Assembly: GCA_002774875.1 (NCBI GenBank)
Contig: PCYM01000001.1
Span: 76,137 to 118,152, forward strand
Origin: Candidatus Uhrbacteria bacterium CG10_big_fil_rev_8_21_14_0_10_50_16
GTDB lineage: Bacteria > Patescibacteriota > Patescibacteriia > UBA9934 > UBA11717
DNA length: 42,016 nt
Direction of reading: 5' to 3'
Shown here: positions 19,678 through 27,635 of the stretch, piece by piece
Layout of the letters: each line of letters opens with the position of its first letter
How positions within the stretch are numbered: position 1 is the stretch's first letter
Program-made: the position numbers and the translations under genes
Notes under the pieces: generated by a model
Told to the model about the DNA's origin: nothing
The model's input: the letters and a program-made list of their open reading frames with translations, nothing else
The model's database searches: none

Positions 19678-21804
19678 ATGAAGATACGAAACCTCTTAAT
19701 TAGTGTCTACGCGGTCGTTGCGTTGCTTCCTCTTTTTGGCATTGTGTGGGTGAACTACCGATCAACGGAAACCGCTTACGTAGAGCAGGAGTTTTCTAAT
19801 TTGACTGCGATCGTAGAAGCAAGGACCTCTGCCATTAAGGAATATATGTATTCGTGGGAGCGGTTGATTACAATCATTCAGGATGACAATCAGATCAAAA
19901 CAAACTTGCCAGTTCTCGTTAGGCTGGAGAACACAACGAATGATCAAGAGTTTCAGTCAGCCAAACACAACCTTGATCAGCAATTGCGTGCATGGAGGAA
20001 CACTGTCGAGGAGGTCATGGACGTTCTGCTCGTGTCTCCGGATGGGACGGTTGTGTTTGCAGACGATCATCGTATTACAAACGGCGTTCGTAAAACCCTG
20101 TACGATCCCACAAACACGGTTATGCAGAATGCAAAAAATGGAGTCTTTATCAGCAGTCTTTTTATTGGAAAGGATAATGAACCAAAATTTTTTGTTGCTG
20201 CACCTATTTATGACGTTGGTGAAGAATTTGTTGGGATTGTGATTTTTGAGGTGAATGCATACAAACTGTACGCCATTATCCAGGATACAACGGGACTCGG
20301 GACGACCGGAGAGACTGAGGTTGCTCAACTTGTTGGGAATTCTGTGCTCTTTTTAAATCCATTGCGCTTTAATTCAGATGCGGCGTTTACTGTATCGCTG
20401 CCATTTTCGGGAGAGGTTCTCAATAACCCTGCGCAGCGTGCTGTTTTGGGAGACAATGATCAAGGATTTGTCGTCGATTATCGAGGCAGGGACGTGCTGG
20501 CTGTCTGGCGCTATATTCCAAGCCTTAATTGGGGCCTTGTGACAAAAATCGATCAAGCGGAAGTGCTTGTTCCTGCACAAGCTCTTGGTAGGTGGATTAT
20601 TGCAATCGTTTCTATTTTGTCGGGTATTATTTTGTTTTGTGTGTGGATAATGGCAACGTATGTAGATAAACTCGTCCGTTCACGGGAGGAGATAGGCAAA
20701 AAAAGCGAGGCAATTTTGCAGGGAATTGGGGATGCTGTGTTTGTGGTGGATCCAAATTTGATTATTCAGCAATTCAATCGTGTGGCGGTTGAGATGACTG
20801 GTATATCGGAAAAAGATGCGCTTGGGAAACATTACAAACAAGTCATGCGCTTTATTTCAGAAGAAACTGGAGAGGAAAAAGATGTCTTTATTACGGAAGC
20901 GCTTAAGGCGGGAGCCGTGCGAACACGCGCAAATCATACGCTTTTGTTGCGCAATGATGGTGTAAAGATCCCCATCGAGGAAAACGTGGCTCCCCTCGTG
21001 AATCATGAGGGAAGTATTTTAGGTGTTGTAGTGATGTTTGAGGATGTTACAAAAGAGCGGGAGATCGATAATATGAAAACAGATTTTATCTCAATTGCCT
21101 CACACCAATTGCGTACTCCTCTTACGGGAATTAAGTGGGCTACAGAACTTCTACTAAAGGACCGCGCTTCGTTGTCGGATAAACAACAGGAGTATCTTGA
21201 CCGTATCCATTCGAGTGAGGAGCACATGGTGGATCTTGTTAAAGGTCTTCTAAATGTGAATCGATTGGAATCGGGTACAATTAGCATCCAACCAGTATCT
21301 GTGGATCTTGGTGAGTTGGTGAGATCGCTTGGGAAGGATGTGAGTCTTGTTGCGGAAAAAGAAGGTGTTTATTTTGAGACACGAGTCCCAACGGAGCCTA
21401 TAGTTACGGGGATTGATAAGGATATCTTTGGTATCATTGTTCAGAACCTTGTTTCTAACGCCATGAAATATTCAAATACTGGAGGAGAGATTACACTTTC
21501 CTTGTCGTCGCATGATCAAAGGATTGCACTTTCTGTTACGGATACCGGTATTGGGATCCCCGTGCGTCAACAGTCTCAACTCTTTCAAAAGTTTTTCCGT
21601 GCAGATAATGCAATCTTGTCGCCAGCCGAGGGAACGGGTCTTGGGCTGTATGTTACAAAAACAATGGTGGAGCAGGCGGGAGGAACGCTGACGTTTGTTT
21701 CGGCAGAAGGTAAGGGATCCACGTTTACGGTGGAATTTCCTCTCTCGGGCATGGCGCCGCACAAGGGAACAAAGAAGCCGGAAACAGTTATCTTGATTTC
21801 TTAA
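19678..21804 (+). CDS. CACHE/PAS sensor histidine kinase
   Basis: 708 residues. TM1 (about 7-25), a large extracytoplasmic double-CACHE-like domain (about 30-300), TM2 (about 308-330), a PAS domain (about 343-465, with GDAVFVVDPNLIIQQFNR), a HisKA domain with ASHQLRTPLTG (phosphoacceptor H476) and a complete HATPase_c: QNLVSNAMKYSN (N box), DTGIGIP (G1) and GTGLGLYVTKTMVEQAGG (G2). All catalytic motifs are intact. It sits 5 nt after a solute-binding protein gene and 8 nt before a rhodanese gene, but no response regulator is adjacent. The two stand-alone receivers in the glucan operon are candidate partners; that pairing is inference only. Confidence 0.92.
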   Translation: MKIRNLLISVYAVVALLPLFGIVWVNYRSTETAYVEQEFSNLTAIVEARTSAIKEYMYSWERLITIIQDDNQIKTNLPVLVRLENTTNDQEFQSAKHNLDQQLRAWRNTVEEVMDVLLVSPDGTVVFADDHRITNGVRKTLYDPTNTVMQNAKNGVFISSLFIGKDNEPKFFVAAPIYDVGEEFVGIVIFEVNAYKLYAIIQDTTGLGTTGETEVAQLVGNSVLFLNPLRFNSDAAFTVSLPFSGEVLNNPAQRAVLGDNDQGFVVDYRGRDVLAVWRYIPSLNWGLVTKIDQAEVLVPAQALGRWIIAIVSILSGIILFCVWIMATYVDKLVRSREEIGKKSEAILQGIGDAVFVVDPNLIIQQFNRVAVEMTGISEKDALGKHYKQVMRFISEETGEEKDVFITEALKAGAVRTRANHTLLLRNDGVKIPIEENVAPLVNHEGSILGVVVMFEDVTKEREIDNMKTDFISIASHQLRTPLTGIKWATELLLKDRASLSDKQQEYLDRIHSSEEHMVDLVKGLLNVNRLESGTISIQPVSVDLGELVRSLGKDVSLVAEKEGVYFETRVPTEPIVTGIDKDIFGIIVQNLVSNAMKYSNTGGEITLSLSSHDQRIALSVTDTGIGIPVRQQSQLFQKFFRADNAILSPAEGTGLGLYVTKTMVEQAGGTLTFVSAEGKGSTFTVEFPLSGMAPHKGTKKPETVILIS

Positions 21805-21812
21805 TAAAATGT

Positions 21813-22160
21813 ATGACTGGACAAACAGGAAAAACAATCGCTGAGGAGGCTTTGCAGGAAACGCCAAGTATTTCTTGTGATGAATACAAAACGTTACTTG
21901 CAGATGATACTGAGCACGTCTTACTGGACGTTCGGGAGGAGGATGAATGGAATGCTGGTCATATTGAGAATGCTATGCATATTCCTCGTGGGTTTTTGGA
22001 GTTTAAGGTCGAAGAAGCGGTTCCAGACAAGGGGACACGCATTATTGTTTACTGTGCACGTGGCGGCCGCGCAGCTCTTGCGGGTCAAACGTTGCTGGAA
22101 CTTGGATATACGCATGTTCAATATTTAGATGGCGGATACATGGGCTATTGTCAGTCGTGA
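21813..22160 (+). CDS. Single-domain rhodanese-like protein
   Basis: 115 residues, one rhodanese domain: LLDVREEDEWNAGHIENAMHIP, then IVYCARGGRAA with the active cysteine C81 in the loop, and YLDGGY at the end. The family carries persulfide sulfur on this cysteine and moves it to cyanide or protein acceptors in the cytoplasm. There is no signal peptide. It begins 8 nt after the histidine kinase stop, so it is probably the third gene of that operon, though a functional link to sensing is unclear. Start 21813 gives a slightly extended N-terminus with no Shine-Dalgarno. Confidence 0.88.
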   Translation: MTGQTGKTIAEEALQETPSISCDEYKTLLADDTEHVLLDVREEDEWNAGHIENAMHIPRGFLEFKVEEAVPDKGTRIIVYCARGGRAALAGQTLLELGYTHVQYLDGGYMGYCQS

Positions 22161-22250
22161 TGTTTTGTATGGGGCTCGGGAGAAATAACCTAACTTACAG
22201 TGGTTGTTTACAGTGTGAAGGCTGTTTCTCTCCCAAATTTGTGTTTTTTG

Positions 22251-22259
22251 TGGTAGATT
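22251..22259 (+). promoter_or_regulatory. Extended -10 promoter, near-leaderless, for ABC-F gene
   Basis: TGGTAGATT ends 9 nt before ATG 22269; no Shine-Dalgarno sequence is present. Confidence 0.5.
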
Positions 22260-22268
22260 CTGGCCACT

Positions 22269-24062
22269 ATGGGAAAGCCGCTGTTGGAAGTGCAAGGGAT
22301 TCGTAAAGCCTATGGCAAACAAACCGTTTTAAACGACGTGTCTTTTTTGTTGTCAGAAGGTCAGAAGATTGCATTGATTGGCAGGAACGGCGCAGGAAAA
22401 TCAACACTTGTTAAAATTCTCACGGGCGACATTGAACCAGATGCCGGGAGTGTAACGATGTTTGATCGCACACATGTGGGTGTGGTGCATCAGCAAGAGG
22501 TGTTGCCAGATCATGTTTCGACGCAGGGATACTTGGAAACCGTGAGTGGGAAACCTTCGTGGGAGGTCAAAAAACGAGGAAGTCGATTTGGATTGCACGA
22601 GGCGCAGTTAAGCAAGTCGCCTGCGGCGTTGTCGGGCGGGTATCAGATGCGCGTTAAATTAGTAGCAATGTTTTTGCAGGAGCCAACGTTGTTGTTTTTG
22701 GATGAGCCAGTCAACTATTTGGATTTGCAAACGCTGTTGTTGTTGGAAAACGTGTTGGCTGATTACAGGGGCAGTTTTTTGCTGATTGCCCACGATCGCA
22801 CGTTTTTGCAAAACACCTGTGACGCGGTGTATGAGATTGAACGCGGAAACCTCACCACGTATAACGGAGACGTACAGTCCTACCTTGCGTGGAAAGCGGA
22901 GCAATTAGAATTTATAAAACGCACAAACAAGAAGTTGTCGCGTGAGATCGTGCATCATCAAACGTTTGTGGATCGGTTTGGCGCCAAGGCGAGTTTGGCA
23001 ACACGCGCACAAAATAAGATGAAGCATATCCAAAAATTGCGCTCACAGATTCAAAAAATCGATGCAGACCTGGCAACGACACGTATTAAAATCGCGTCGC
23101 CTCTCGTGCATCCAGGGTTGGCGTTACGCGTCCGTGATTTGGAGATTGGGTATCCGGGTCATTCGGTGGCCGCAGGCATTGGATTTGATATTCTGCGCGG
23201 TGAGAAAGTGGTGATTACGGGTGAGAATGGTCGCGGAAAATCAACGCTCCTAAAAACGCTCGTCGGAAATCTGGAGGCCATGAGCGGAGAGTATAAATGG
23301 TGGAAGCATGCCAATATTGGGTATTACGATCAGCTCACGAGTGCGTCGCTGTCGGATAAGGACACGGTGTTGTCGCATCTTATGGGCTGCGCGCCGGGAA
23401 ATACGTCGAGTGAGCAGATTTTAATGATGGCGGGAAACTTTTTATTTCAAGGCGACGCATTAGATAAGCGTGTGCAGGTGTTGTCTGGAGGTGAGCGTGC
23501 GCGATTGGCATTGGCAGGTGTGTTGTTGCAAGAGCACACGGTGCTTGTTTTGGATGAACCTACAAACCACTTGGACGTGGAAACGGAAGAGGGGTTGGCG
23601 CTTGCGCTTAAGGCCTATAAGGGAACCGTCTTATTCGTGTCACATGCACGAACGTTTGTAAGCGCGCTGGCGGACAGGATTTTGGAGGTGCGCCACGGGT
23701 CGGTTCGCGAGTATATTGGGCCGTACGAGGAATACGTGCAGGATGTGGCAGAGCTTATGGAGGCAGAGTCTCAGTTGGAATCCGAGGCGACATTGGAGGA
23801 CCCACTTGTTGAGCAAGACCGTGTTACGAGACGCCAACAGTACGAGCGCGCGCGGGAATTGCAGCGCTCCATTAAGCGACTCGAGGGCCAGATGGCCGTT
23901 TTAGAATCCGAGAAAAGTGCTATCCTTAAGTTCTTTTTTAACAATCCTACAGACTACGCACCAGCTAAATCGCAACGACTTGAGGAGATAAAATCAGAAT
24001 TGGAACGCATGGAAAAATCATGGATGCGTTACCAAATACAATTAGAATCCGTACGACAGTAA
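22269..24062 (+). CDS. ABC-F type ATPase (Uup/YdiF-like)
   Basis: 597 residues, two ABC domains without transmembrane segments. First domain: Walker A GRNGAGKS (38-45), signature LSGGYQMRV, Walker B LLFLDEPVNYLDL. A linker with the charged P-site-tRNA-interaction character follows (about 210-280, ARAQNKMKHIQKL). Second domain: GENGRGKS, LSGGERARL, VLDEPTNHLDVET. The C-terminal extension (about 510-597) is a charged coiled coil, as in Uup and YdiF. ABC-F proteins act on the ribosome E-site to relieve stalling or give antibiotic tolerance. The first-domain signature is slightly divergent. It shares the operon with Maf (1-nt gap). Confidence 0.93.
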   Translation: MGKPLLEVQGIRKAYGKQTVLNDVSFLLSEGQKIALIGRNGAGKSTLVKILTGDIEPDAGSVTMFDRTHVGVVHQQEVLPDHVSTQGYLETVSGKPSWEVKKRGSRFGLHEAQLSKSPAALSGGYQMRVKLVAMFLQEPTLLFLDEPVNYLDLQTLLLLENVLADYRGSFLLIAHDRTFLQNTCDAVYEIERGNLTTYNGDVQSYLAWKAEQLEFIKRTNKKLSREIVHHQTFVDRFGAKASLATRAQNKMKHIQKLRSQIQKIDADLATTRIKIASPLVHPGLALRVRDLEIGYPGHSVAAGIGFDILRGEKVVITGENGRGKSTLLKTLVGNLEAMSGEYKWWKHANIGYYDQLTSASLSDKDTVLSHLMGCAPGNTSSEQILMMAGNFLFQGDALDKRVQVLSGGERARLALAGVLLQEHTVLVLDEPTNHLDVETEEGLALALKAYKGTVLFVSHARTFVSALADRILEVRHGSVREYIGPYEEYVQDVAELMEAESQLESEATLEDPLVEQDRVTRRQQYERARELQRSIKRLEGQMAVLESEKSAILKFFFNNPTDYAPAKSQRLEEIKSELERMEKSWMRYQIQLESVRQ

Positions 24063-24063
24063 T

Positions 24064-24663
24064 ATGAAAAAACAACAGATAATTTTAGCCTCCACATCTG
24101 CACGTCGGCGTGAATTGATGGAGCTGCTGCGACTCCCGTTTGAGGTGGTTGCGAGTGACTACGAAGAAGACATGGCATTAGACATGGCACCGGAGGCTCT
24201 GGTGCAGCACCTCGCGCTCGGGAAAGCACGGGCAGTTGTGGACACGGTGGGAGAGGGTCTCGTGATTGGAGGAGATACAATCATTGTTCTCGAATCGATG
24301 GTGATGGGGAAACCTCATACGCCAGAACGCGCACGAGAAATGTTGCGATTGTTGCGTGGTAAAACACACCAAGTCATGACGGGGCTGGCCGTGATTGATG
24401 CAGTCACGAATGAGACACGGCAAGCGGTCTCAATTACAGACGTGACGTTTACTGCCTATACCGATAAAGAAATTGATGATTATGTTGCAACCGGAGAGCC
24501 GCTAGATCGTGCCGGAGCATATGCAATACAGGGGTATGCCTCACTGTTTTTAGAGGAGATGCGAGGCGATTATTTTGGTGTGCTCGGACTCTCGGTTGTG
24601 GATCTGGCACGTGTGCTCAAAGAATTCGATGTGGATGTTTGGGAGGGGATCGCAGTAAATTAA
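24064..24663 (+). CDS. maf: Maf-like nucleoside triphosphate pyrophosphatase
   Basis: 199 residues. ILASTSARRRELM at the N-terminus is the Maf signature, followed by GGDTIIVLE (metal-binding aspartate) and MGKPHTPERAREML, and GAYAIQGYASLFLEEMRGDY near the C-terminus. Length and motifs match the family, which hydrolyses dTTP, UTP or modified nucleotides to monophosphates and keeps non-canonical bases out of nucleic acids. It starts 1 nt after the ABC-F stop and is followed by a terminator, so it closes this operon. Confidence 0.92.
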   Translation: MKKQQIILASTSARRRELMELLRLPFEVVASDYEEDMALDMAPEALVQHLALGKARAVVDTVGEGLVIGGDTIIVLESMVMGKPHTPERAREMLRLLRGKTHQVMTGLAVIDAVTNETRQAVSITDVTFTAYTDKEIDDYVATGEPLDRAGAYAIQGYASLFLEEMRGDYFGVLGLSVVDLARVLKEFDVDVWEGIAVN

Positions 24664-24679
24664 AACGAGATCGCAAACC

Positions 24680-24710
24680 AAAAACCAGACGTTTATCGCC
24701 TGGTTTTTTT
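24680..24710. terminator. Bidirectional terminator between Maf and the zinc-ribbon gene
   Basis: Stem AAAAACCAG/CTGGTTTTT with an inner weak stem and an A/T loop. T-runs on both strands serve Maf (+) and the minus-strand gene ending at 24719. Confidence 0.8.
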
Positions 24711-24718
24711 GTGAATCT

Positions 24719-25126
24719 TTATTGCTCCATGTTGGCAATCGCCCCCAAGAGCTGATCCATCTTGTCGTTCAGCGCCTTGAGTTGCTTTACCACCTCTCCG
24801 TTGTCGTTGGATGGGGCTGCGCTGCGGAAGCTCGGCTTCTCGTAGCGGTCTGATCGGTCAGAACGCTCAGGTCGATCATAACGATCGGACTTCTCAAAAT
24901 TTGGTCGTCCACCGTCGTCCTTGCGGAAACAATCGCTGCACAATACAGGCTTCTTACCGTTTGGTTTAAATGGAACCTCACAGTTGGCGCGACATTCGAC
25001 ACAGGTTGCCCGGTGCATGTCTGGTCGTCCTCCACCGGATTGTCCATCACGCTTCCAATCGCCTCCGCCGTTGCCGCCGCGTCCTTTGTATCCACCGCCA
25101 CTGCTTTTTCGCGTATTATTAAACAT
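24719..25126 (-). CDS. CxxC zinc-ribbon protein with Gly/Arg- and Asp/Arg-rich linkers
   Basis: 135 residues. A Gly-rich, Arg-containing N-terminus (about 1-34) precedes a zinc-ribbon CVECRANCEVPFKPNGKKP with VLCSDCF, that is CxxC...CxxC with a third cysteine after the first pair. An Asp/Arg-rich low-complexity stretch (about 72-105) and a C-terminal coiled helix follow (VVKQLKALNDKMDQLLGAI). The ribbon style C..C...C.VPF.P....PV.C..CF is a recurrent small-protein domain in CPR and archaea with no assigned function. It lies 9 nt after the ABC-F stop, so it is translated from the same transcript. Confidence 0.75.
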   Translation of the reverse strand: MFNNTRKSSGGGYKGRGGNGGGDWKRDGQSGGGRPDMHRATCVECRANCEVPFKPNGKKPVLCSDCFRKDDGGRPNFEKSDRYDRPERSDRSDRYEKPSFRSAAPSNDNGEVVKQLKALNDKMDQLLGAIANMEQ

Positions 25127-25135
25127 AGTCTGTAA

Positions 25136-26599
25136 TTAGGAATCTGGGGTAAGTGTTGCTAAATCTAGGGTATCGGTAATTTGCACCTGTTTCACAAAGT
25201 CGTCTGCGTGACTGACCATGATCAAACATCCTTCATAGTCGTTTAACGCCTTGGCGATAATGGGCAAATGACGGAAGTTGATGTGGTTGGTAGGCTCATC
25301 AAAAATAAGGAGTCCCGGTTGCTGCAGCACAAACCGTGCAAAACAGAGTAAGCCTTTTTGACCTTCTGACAACGCGGCTACAGGTGTTGCCAATGTTTCG
25401 CCGTCGAGCAAAAAGCGTGCTCCTGTGCGACGTATTTCTTCATTGTCTTGCTCATCCATCATACTGGCAAGGGACGCATAGGCCGTCTCTTCCATGTTGA
25501 GCCCGGAGAAATCTTGCCGGTAATAGCCGACTTTGACGCCTTCGGTGATGATGGCGTCTGGGTTGGTACCCTCTGCCAAGCTGCGTAACAGTGTGCTTTT
25601 GCCGATCCCATTGGGTCCGGTAATGAGCAAATGATTCTTGCGACGCAGTGAGAGGTTAACCTTGGCGTGCTTAGCCTCATGATCGCGAATCACTTTAACG
25701 CCCGTGATGCGTACCACGACCTCGGACGTATGCTGTGCAGGAATAGTAAACGGTGGGATGGTGCGATCGTCGCGTTTGACGTCCACCATGTTGTCTTCCG
25801 CGTCGGCGACCTCGTCTCGTAATTTACTCGCAAGCTTTCGCATTTTTCCTCCCTTGTTGGCAAAGAAGTTGACTTTGTCCTTGCGATCCTGAATTGTCTT
25901 GAGTAACTGGGCATTCTTGGCACGGTCTCGCTCCACGCGCGCGGCAATCTCTTCTACCACGTCCGTGTAGTTTCCATCGTACTTTTCTACCTTGCCGGTG
26001 TACACGTCCAAGTGCAGCACACCTTCTGTAAAACTGTTTAAAAAGTCGGCGTCATGGGAGATTACGAGAACCGTCTTTGGGTACATGATCAAAAACGCCG
26101 TGAGGTAATTGATTCCGTCTTGATCCAGGTTGTTGGTCGGCTCGTCTAGGAGCAAAATGTCCGGCTCCTGAATCAATGCGTAGGCAAGAAGTAAACGCGC
26201 CTGTTGACCACCTGAGAACGTGCCAATGGCTTGATCGAGCGGCGCCGAGAGGTTGACGGTGCTCAGGACATCGGCAATACGCTTATCCAAGTTATAGGGA
26301 ACCTCCTCAAAGGCGCGCGCAAAGTATTCACGCACCGTGTCGGTGAGGAGATCTCGCGCCATGACCTGCTTGGCAGTGGCGATTGTGGCACCAGAGGCTA
26401 AGTGAATTTGACCACGGTCGGGCGCCAGCTCACCGGTAATGAGTTTAAACAGGGTGCTTTTGCCAGCTCCGTTTTGACCCATGAGGGTTAATTTGGCGTC
26501 TTCTCGGACAGAAAAACTCGCCTCGTCTAAGATGAGGTTTTCTGAGCGGTAGCCAAAGGTGACTTCCTCGAATCGAACAACTACGTTTCCTTGTGCCAT
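25136..26599 (-). CDS. ABC-F type ATPase, second in window
   Basis: 487 residues, two ABC domains, no membrane helices. First domain: Walker A GQNGAGKS (41-48), signature FSGGQQARLLLAYAL, Walker B LLLDEPTNNLDQD. Second domain: Walker A GPNGIGKS, signature LSEGQKGLLCFAR (divergent, LSEGQ instead of LSGGQ), Walker B IFDEPTNHIN (the ABC-F D-loop LD is replaced by IN). It lacks the C-terminal coiled coil of the ABC-F at 22269, and its second active site is probably weakened. ABC-F proteins act on translating ribosomes; Vga/ARE-type members with degenerate sites give antibiotic resistance, but assignment is not safe here. First gene of a two-gene unit with the zinc-ribbon protein. Confidence 0.88.
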   Translation of the reverse strand: MAQGNVVVRFEEVTFGYRSENLILDEASFSVREDAKLTLMGQNGAGKSTLFKLITGELAPDRGQIHLASGATIATAKQVMARDLLTDTVREYFARAFEEVPYNLDKRIADVLSTVNLSAPLDQAIGTFSGGQQARLLLAYALIQEPDILLLDEPTNNLDQDGINYLTAFLIMYPKTVLVISHDADFLNSFTEGVLHLDVYTGKVEKYDGNYTDVVEEIAARVERDRAKNAQLLKTIQDRKDKVNFFANKGGKMRKLASKLRDEVADAEDNMVDVKRDDRTIPPFTIPAQHTSEVVVRITGVKVIRDHEAKHAKVNLSLRRKNHLLITGPNGIGKSTLLRSLAEGTNPDAIITEGVKVGYYRQDFSGLNMEETAYASLASMMDEQDNEEIRRTGARFLLDGETLATPVAALSEGQKGLLCFARFVLQQPGLLIFDEPTNHINFRHLPIIAKALNDYEGCLIMVSHADDFVKQVQITDTLDLATLTPDS

Positions 26600-26609
26600 A
26601 GTGAAGCTG

Positions 26610-26618
26610 TGTATACCA
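26610..26618 (-). promoter_or_regulatory. Extended -10 promoter, near-leaderless, for the second ABC-F
   Basis: On the minus strand this reads TGGTATACA, ending 10 nt before the ATG at 26599. No Shine-Dalgarno sequence. Confidence 0.5.
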
Positions 26619-26737
26619 TGAATCTATTATTTTGGCTAGTCTTTGGGGGTGGATGGAGTTCGTTCCTCTCGTTCTGCCCATCTGTTGCCGCATAATACAG
26701 GATCCATAGCGGATTTTGTGTTGATAAGTGATTTGTC

Positions 26738-26746
26738 TGGTAAAAT
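26738..26746 (+). promoter_or_regulatory. Extended -10 promoter for 26770
   Basis: TGGTAAAAT, 23 nt before the ATG. No Shine-Dalgarno sequence. Confidence 0.5.
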
Positions 26747-26769
26747 GAGGGTATTCATTTAATCCGCTT

Positions 26770-26985
26770 ATGTCAGAACAAAATCCAGAGTTTGCCTATC
26801 AAAAAGAAGGTGTGTTGGGATTGATTGATCACTACCCAGCTGACACAAAAATTCATGTTTCTATCCCAGGCCATGGGGAACGGGATATGACCATGGGGGA
26901 GCTGGCGCGCCAAATAGAGACGTTGCAGGAGAGCGACGTGGGGCGGAATGCGATTCGAAAGATTGACGTGAGAATCCTTGAATAG
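26770..26985 (+). CDS. Small hypothetical protein
   Basis: 71 residues, soluble, no signal peptide or membrane segment. Sequence features are YPADTKIHVSIPGHGERDMTM and a following helix (GELARQIETLQES). I do not recognise a domain. It has its own promoter and is followed by a terminator-like hairpin (27004-27059), so it is a monocistronic unit. Composition matches the native genes. It is probably a small cytoplasmic protein conserved in relatives, though nothing here shows its role. Confidence 0.6.
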   Translation: MSEQNPEFAYQKEGVLGLIDHYPADTKIHVSIPGHGERDMTMGELARQIETLQESDVGRNAIRKIDVRILE

Positions 26986-27003
26986 GCGCATTTGCTCATA
27001 AAT

Positions 27004-27059
27004 CGCTCGTTTTCACCCTGTTTGTGGACAGCACGGGGTTGACAAACGAGCGGTTTTTT
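27004..27059 (+). terminator. Long-loop terminator after 26770 / before the GC-rich gene
   Basis: A 9-bp stem (CGCTCGTTT/AAACGAGCG) around a 31-nt loop, ending in GTTTTTTG. A smaller pairing (CCC/GGG) is possible in the loop. Confidence 0.7.
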
Positions 27060-27123
27060 GATATATGTGAAGGCGTCATTTGGTTGGCCAGGGAGCATAA
27101 AGCGACCTGTGTGGAGGCGAAAA

Positions 27124-27546
27124 ATGCGGCAGTTGCGTCTGCTGAAGTGTACGACCAAGTATGAGGAAACCCCGTGGAGGAGGAACACGGAGGGCCTGAA
27201 AAAGGTCCTCTTGCCGCCGAAAGTGGTCTGGGACGGGGAGGTCGACGAGACCGAACCGAGCCCTGACGGGCGCTGGTTCTACGAGTTGCTGCTGGATCTT
27301 CCCAGCAACAACCAGGAGGCCGAGGGCCGTCGTCGTACCGGCTCGCCGGTTGATGGCGACGAGGACTACTCGTATGTCCTGCAGGAGGAGAAGATCGGCG
27401 GCGCGTGGGCCTACGCGGCTCACGTCGTCCCGTGGGCGCCGCCTGAGGAGGAGGCGACGGCGGACGACGACGGGGATCTGACCGACCCCGAGGCCGTCCG
27501 GAACGCTCAGGCGTTCCAGGACGCGATGGAGATCGCCCAGGCCTGA
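27124..27546 (+). CDS. GC-rich orphan gene, hypothetical acidic protein
   Basis: 140 residues from ATG 27124, chosen because GTGGAGGCG lies 4 nt upstream as a Shine-Dalgarno (GGAGG), unlike native genes. Third positions are overwhelmingly G/C and codon use (CGG, GAG, GGC, CTG) differs from all neighbours. The protein is soluble and very acidic, with LPPKVVWDGEVDETEPSPDG, WFYELLLDLPS and a long Asp/Glu-rich tail ending EAVRNAQAFQDAMEIAQA. No known domain. It sits between long-loop hairpins (27004-27059 and 27563-27599), with no link in function to the nuclease gene downstream. Probably horizontally acquired. Confidence 0.6.
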   Translation: MRQLRLLKCTTKYEETPWRRNTEGLKKVLLPPKVVWDGEVDETEPSPDGRWFYELLLDLPSNNQEAEGRRRTGSPVDGDEDYSYVLQEEKIGGAWAYAAHVVPWAPPEEEATADDDGDLTDPEAVRNAQAFQDAMEIAQA

Positions 27547-27562
27547 ACAACGTGACCGCTCT

Positions 27563-27599
27563 GAAGACCGCCTCCTGGCGCTGCTTCGGGGCGGTCTTC
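27563..27599 (+). terminator. Long-loop terminator after the GC-rich gene at 27124
   Basis: A 10-bp stem (GAAGACCGCC/GGCGGTCTTC) with a 17-nt loop, followed by TCATTTAG. Confidence 0.65.
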
Positions 27600-27620
27600 T
27601 CATTTAGGGGGAATCTTATT

Positions 27621-27629
27621 TGCTATACT
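27621..27629 (+). promoter_or_regulatory. Extended -10 promoter, leaderless start at 27636
   Basis: TGCTATACT ends 6 nt before ATG 27636; transcription would start at the ATG. Confidence 0.65.
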
Positions 27630-27635
27630 GCTTCC

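Noticed and set aside
22161-22250. Imperfect hairpin GGGAGAAA/TTTCTCTCCC downstream of the rhodanese
   Set aside because: The pairing needs a two-base bulge, has a long loop and lacks a clear T-run; too weak to call a terminator.
27076-27603. 175-codon minus-strand frame opposite the GC-rich gene
   Set aside because: A GC-rich coding strand gives long stop-free antisense frames; the plus-strand gene has the Shine-Dalgarno and sensible protein composition.
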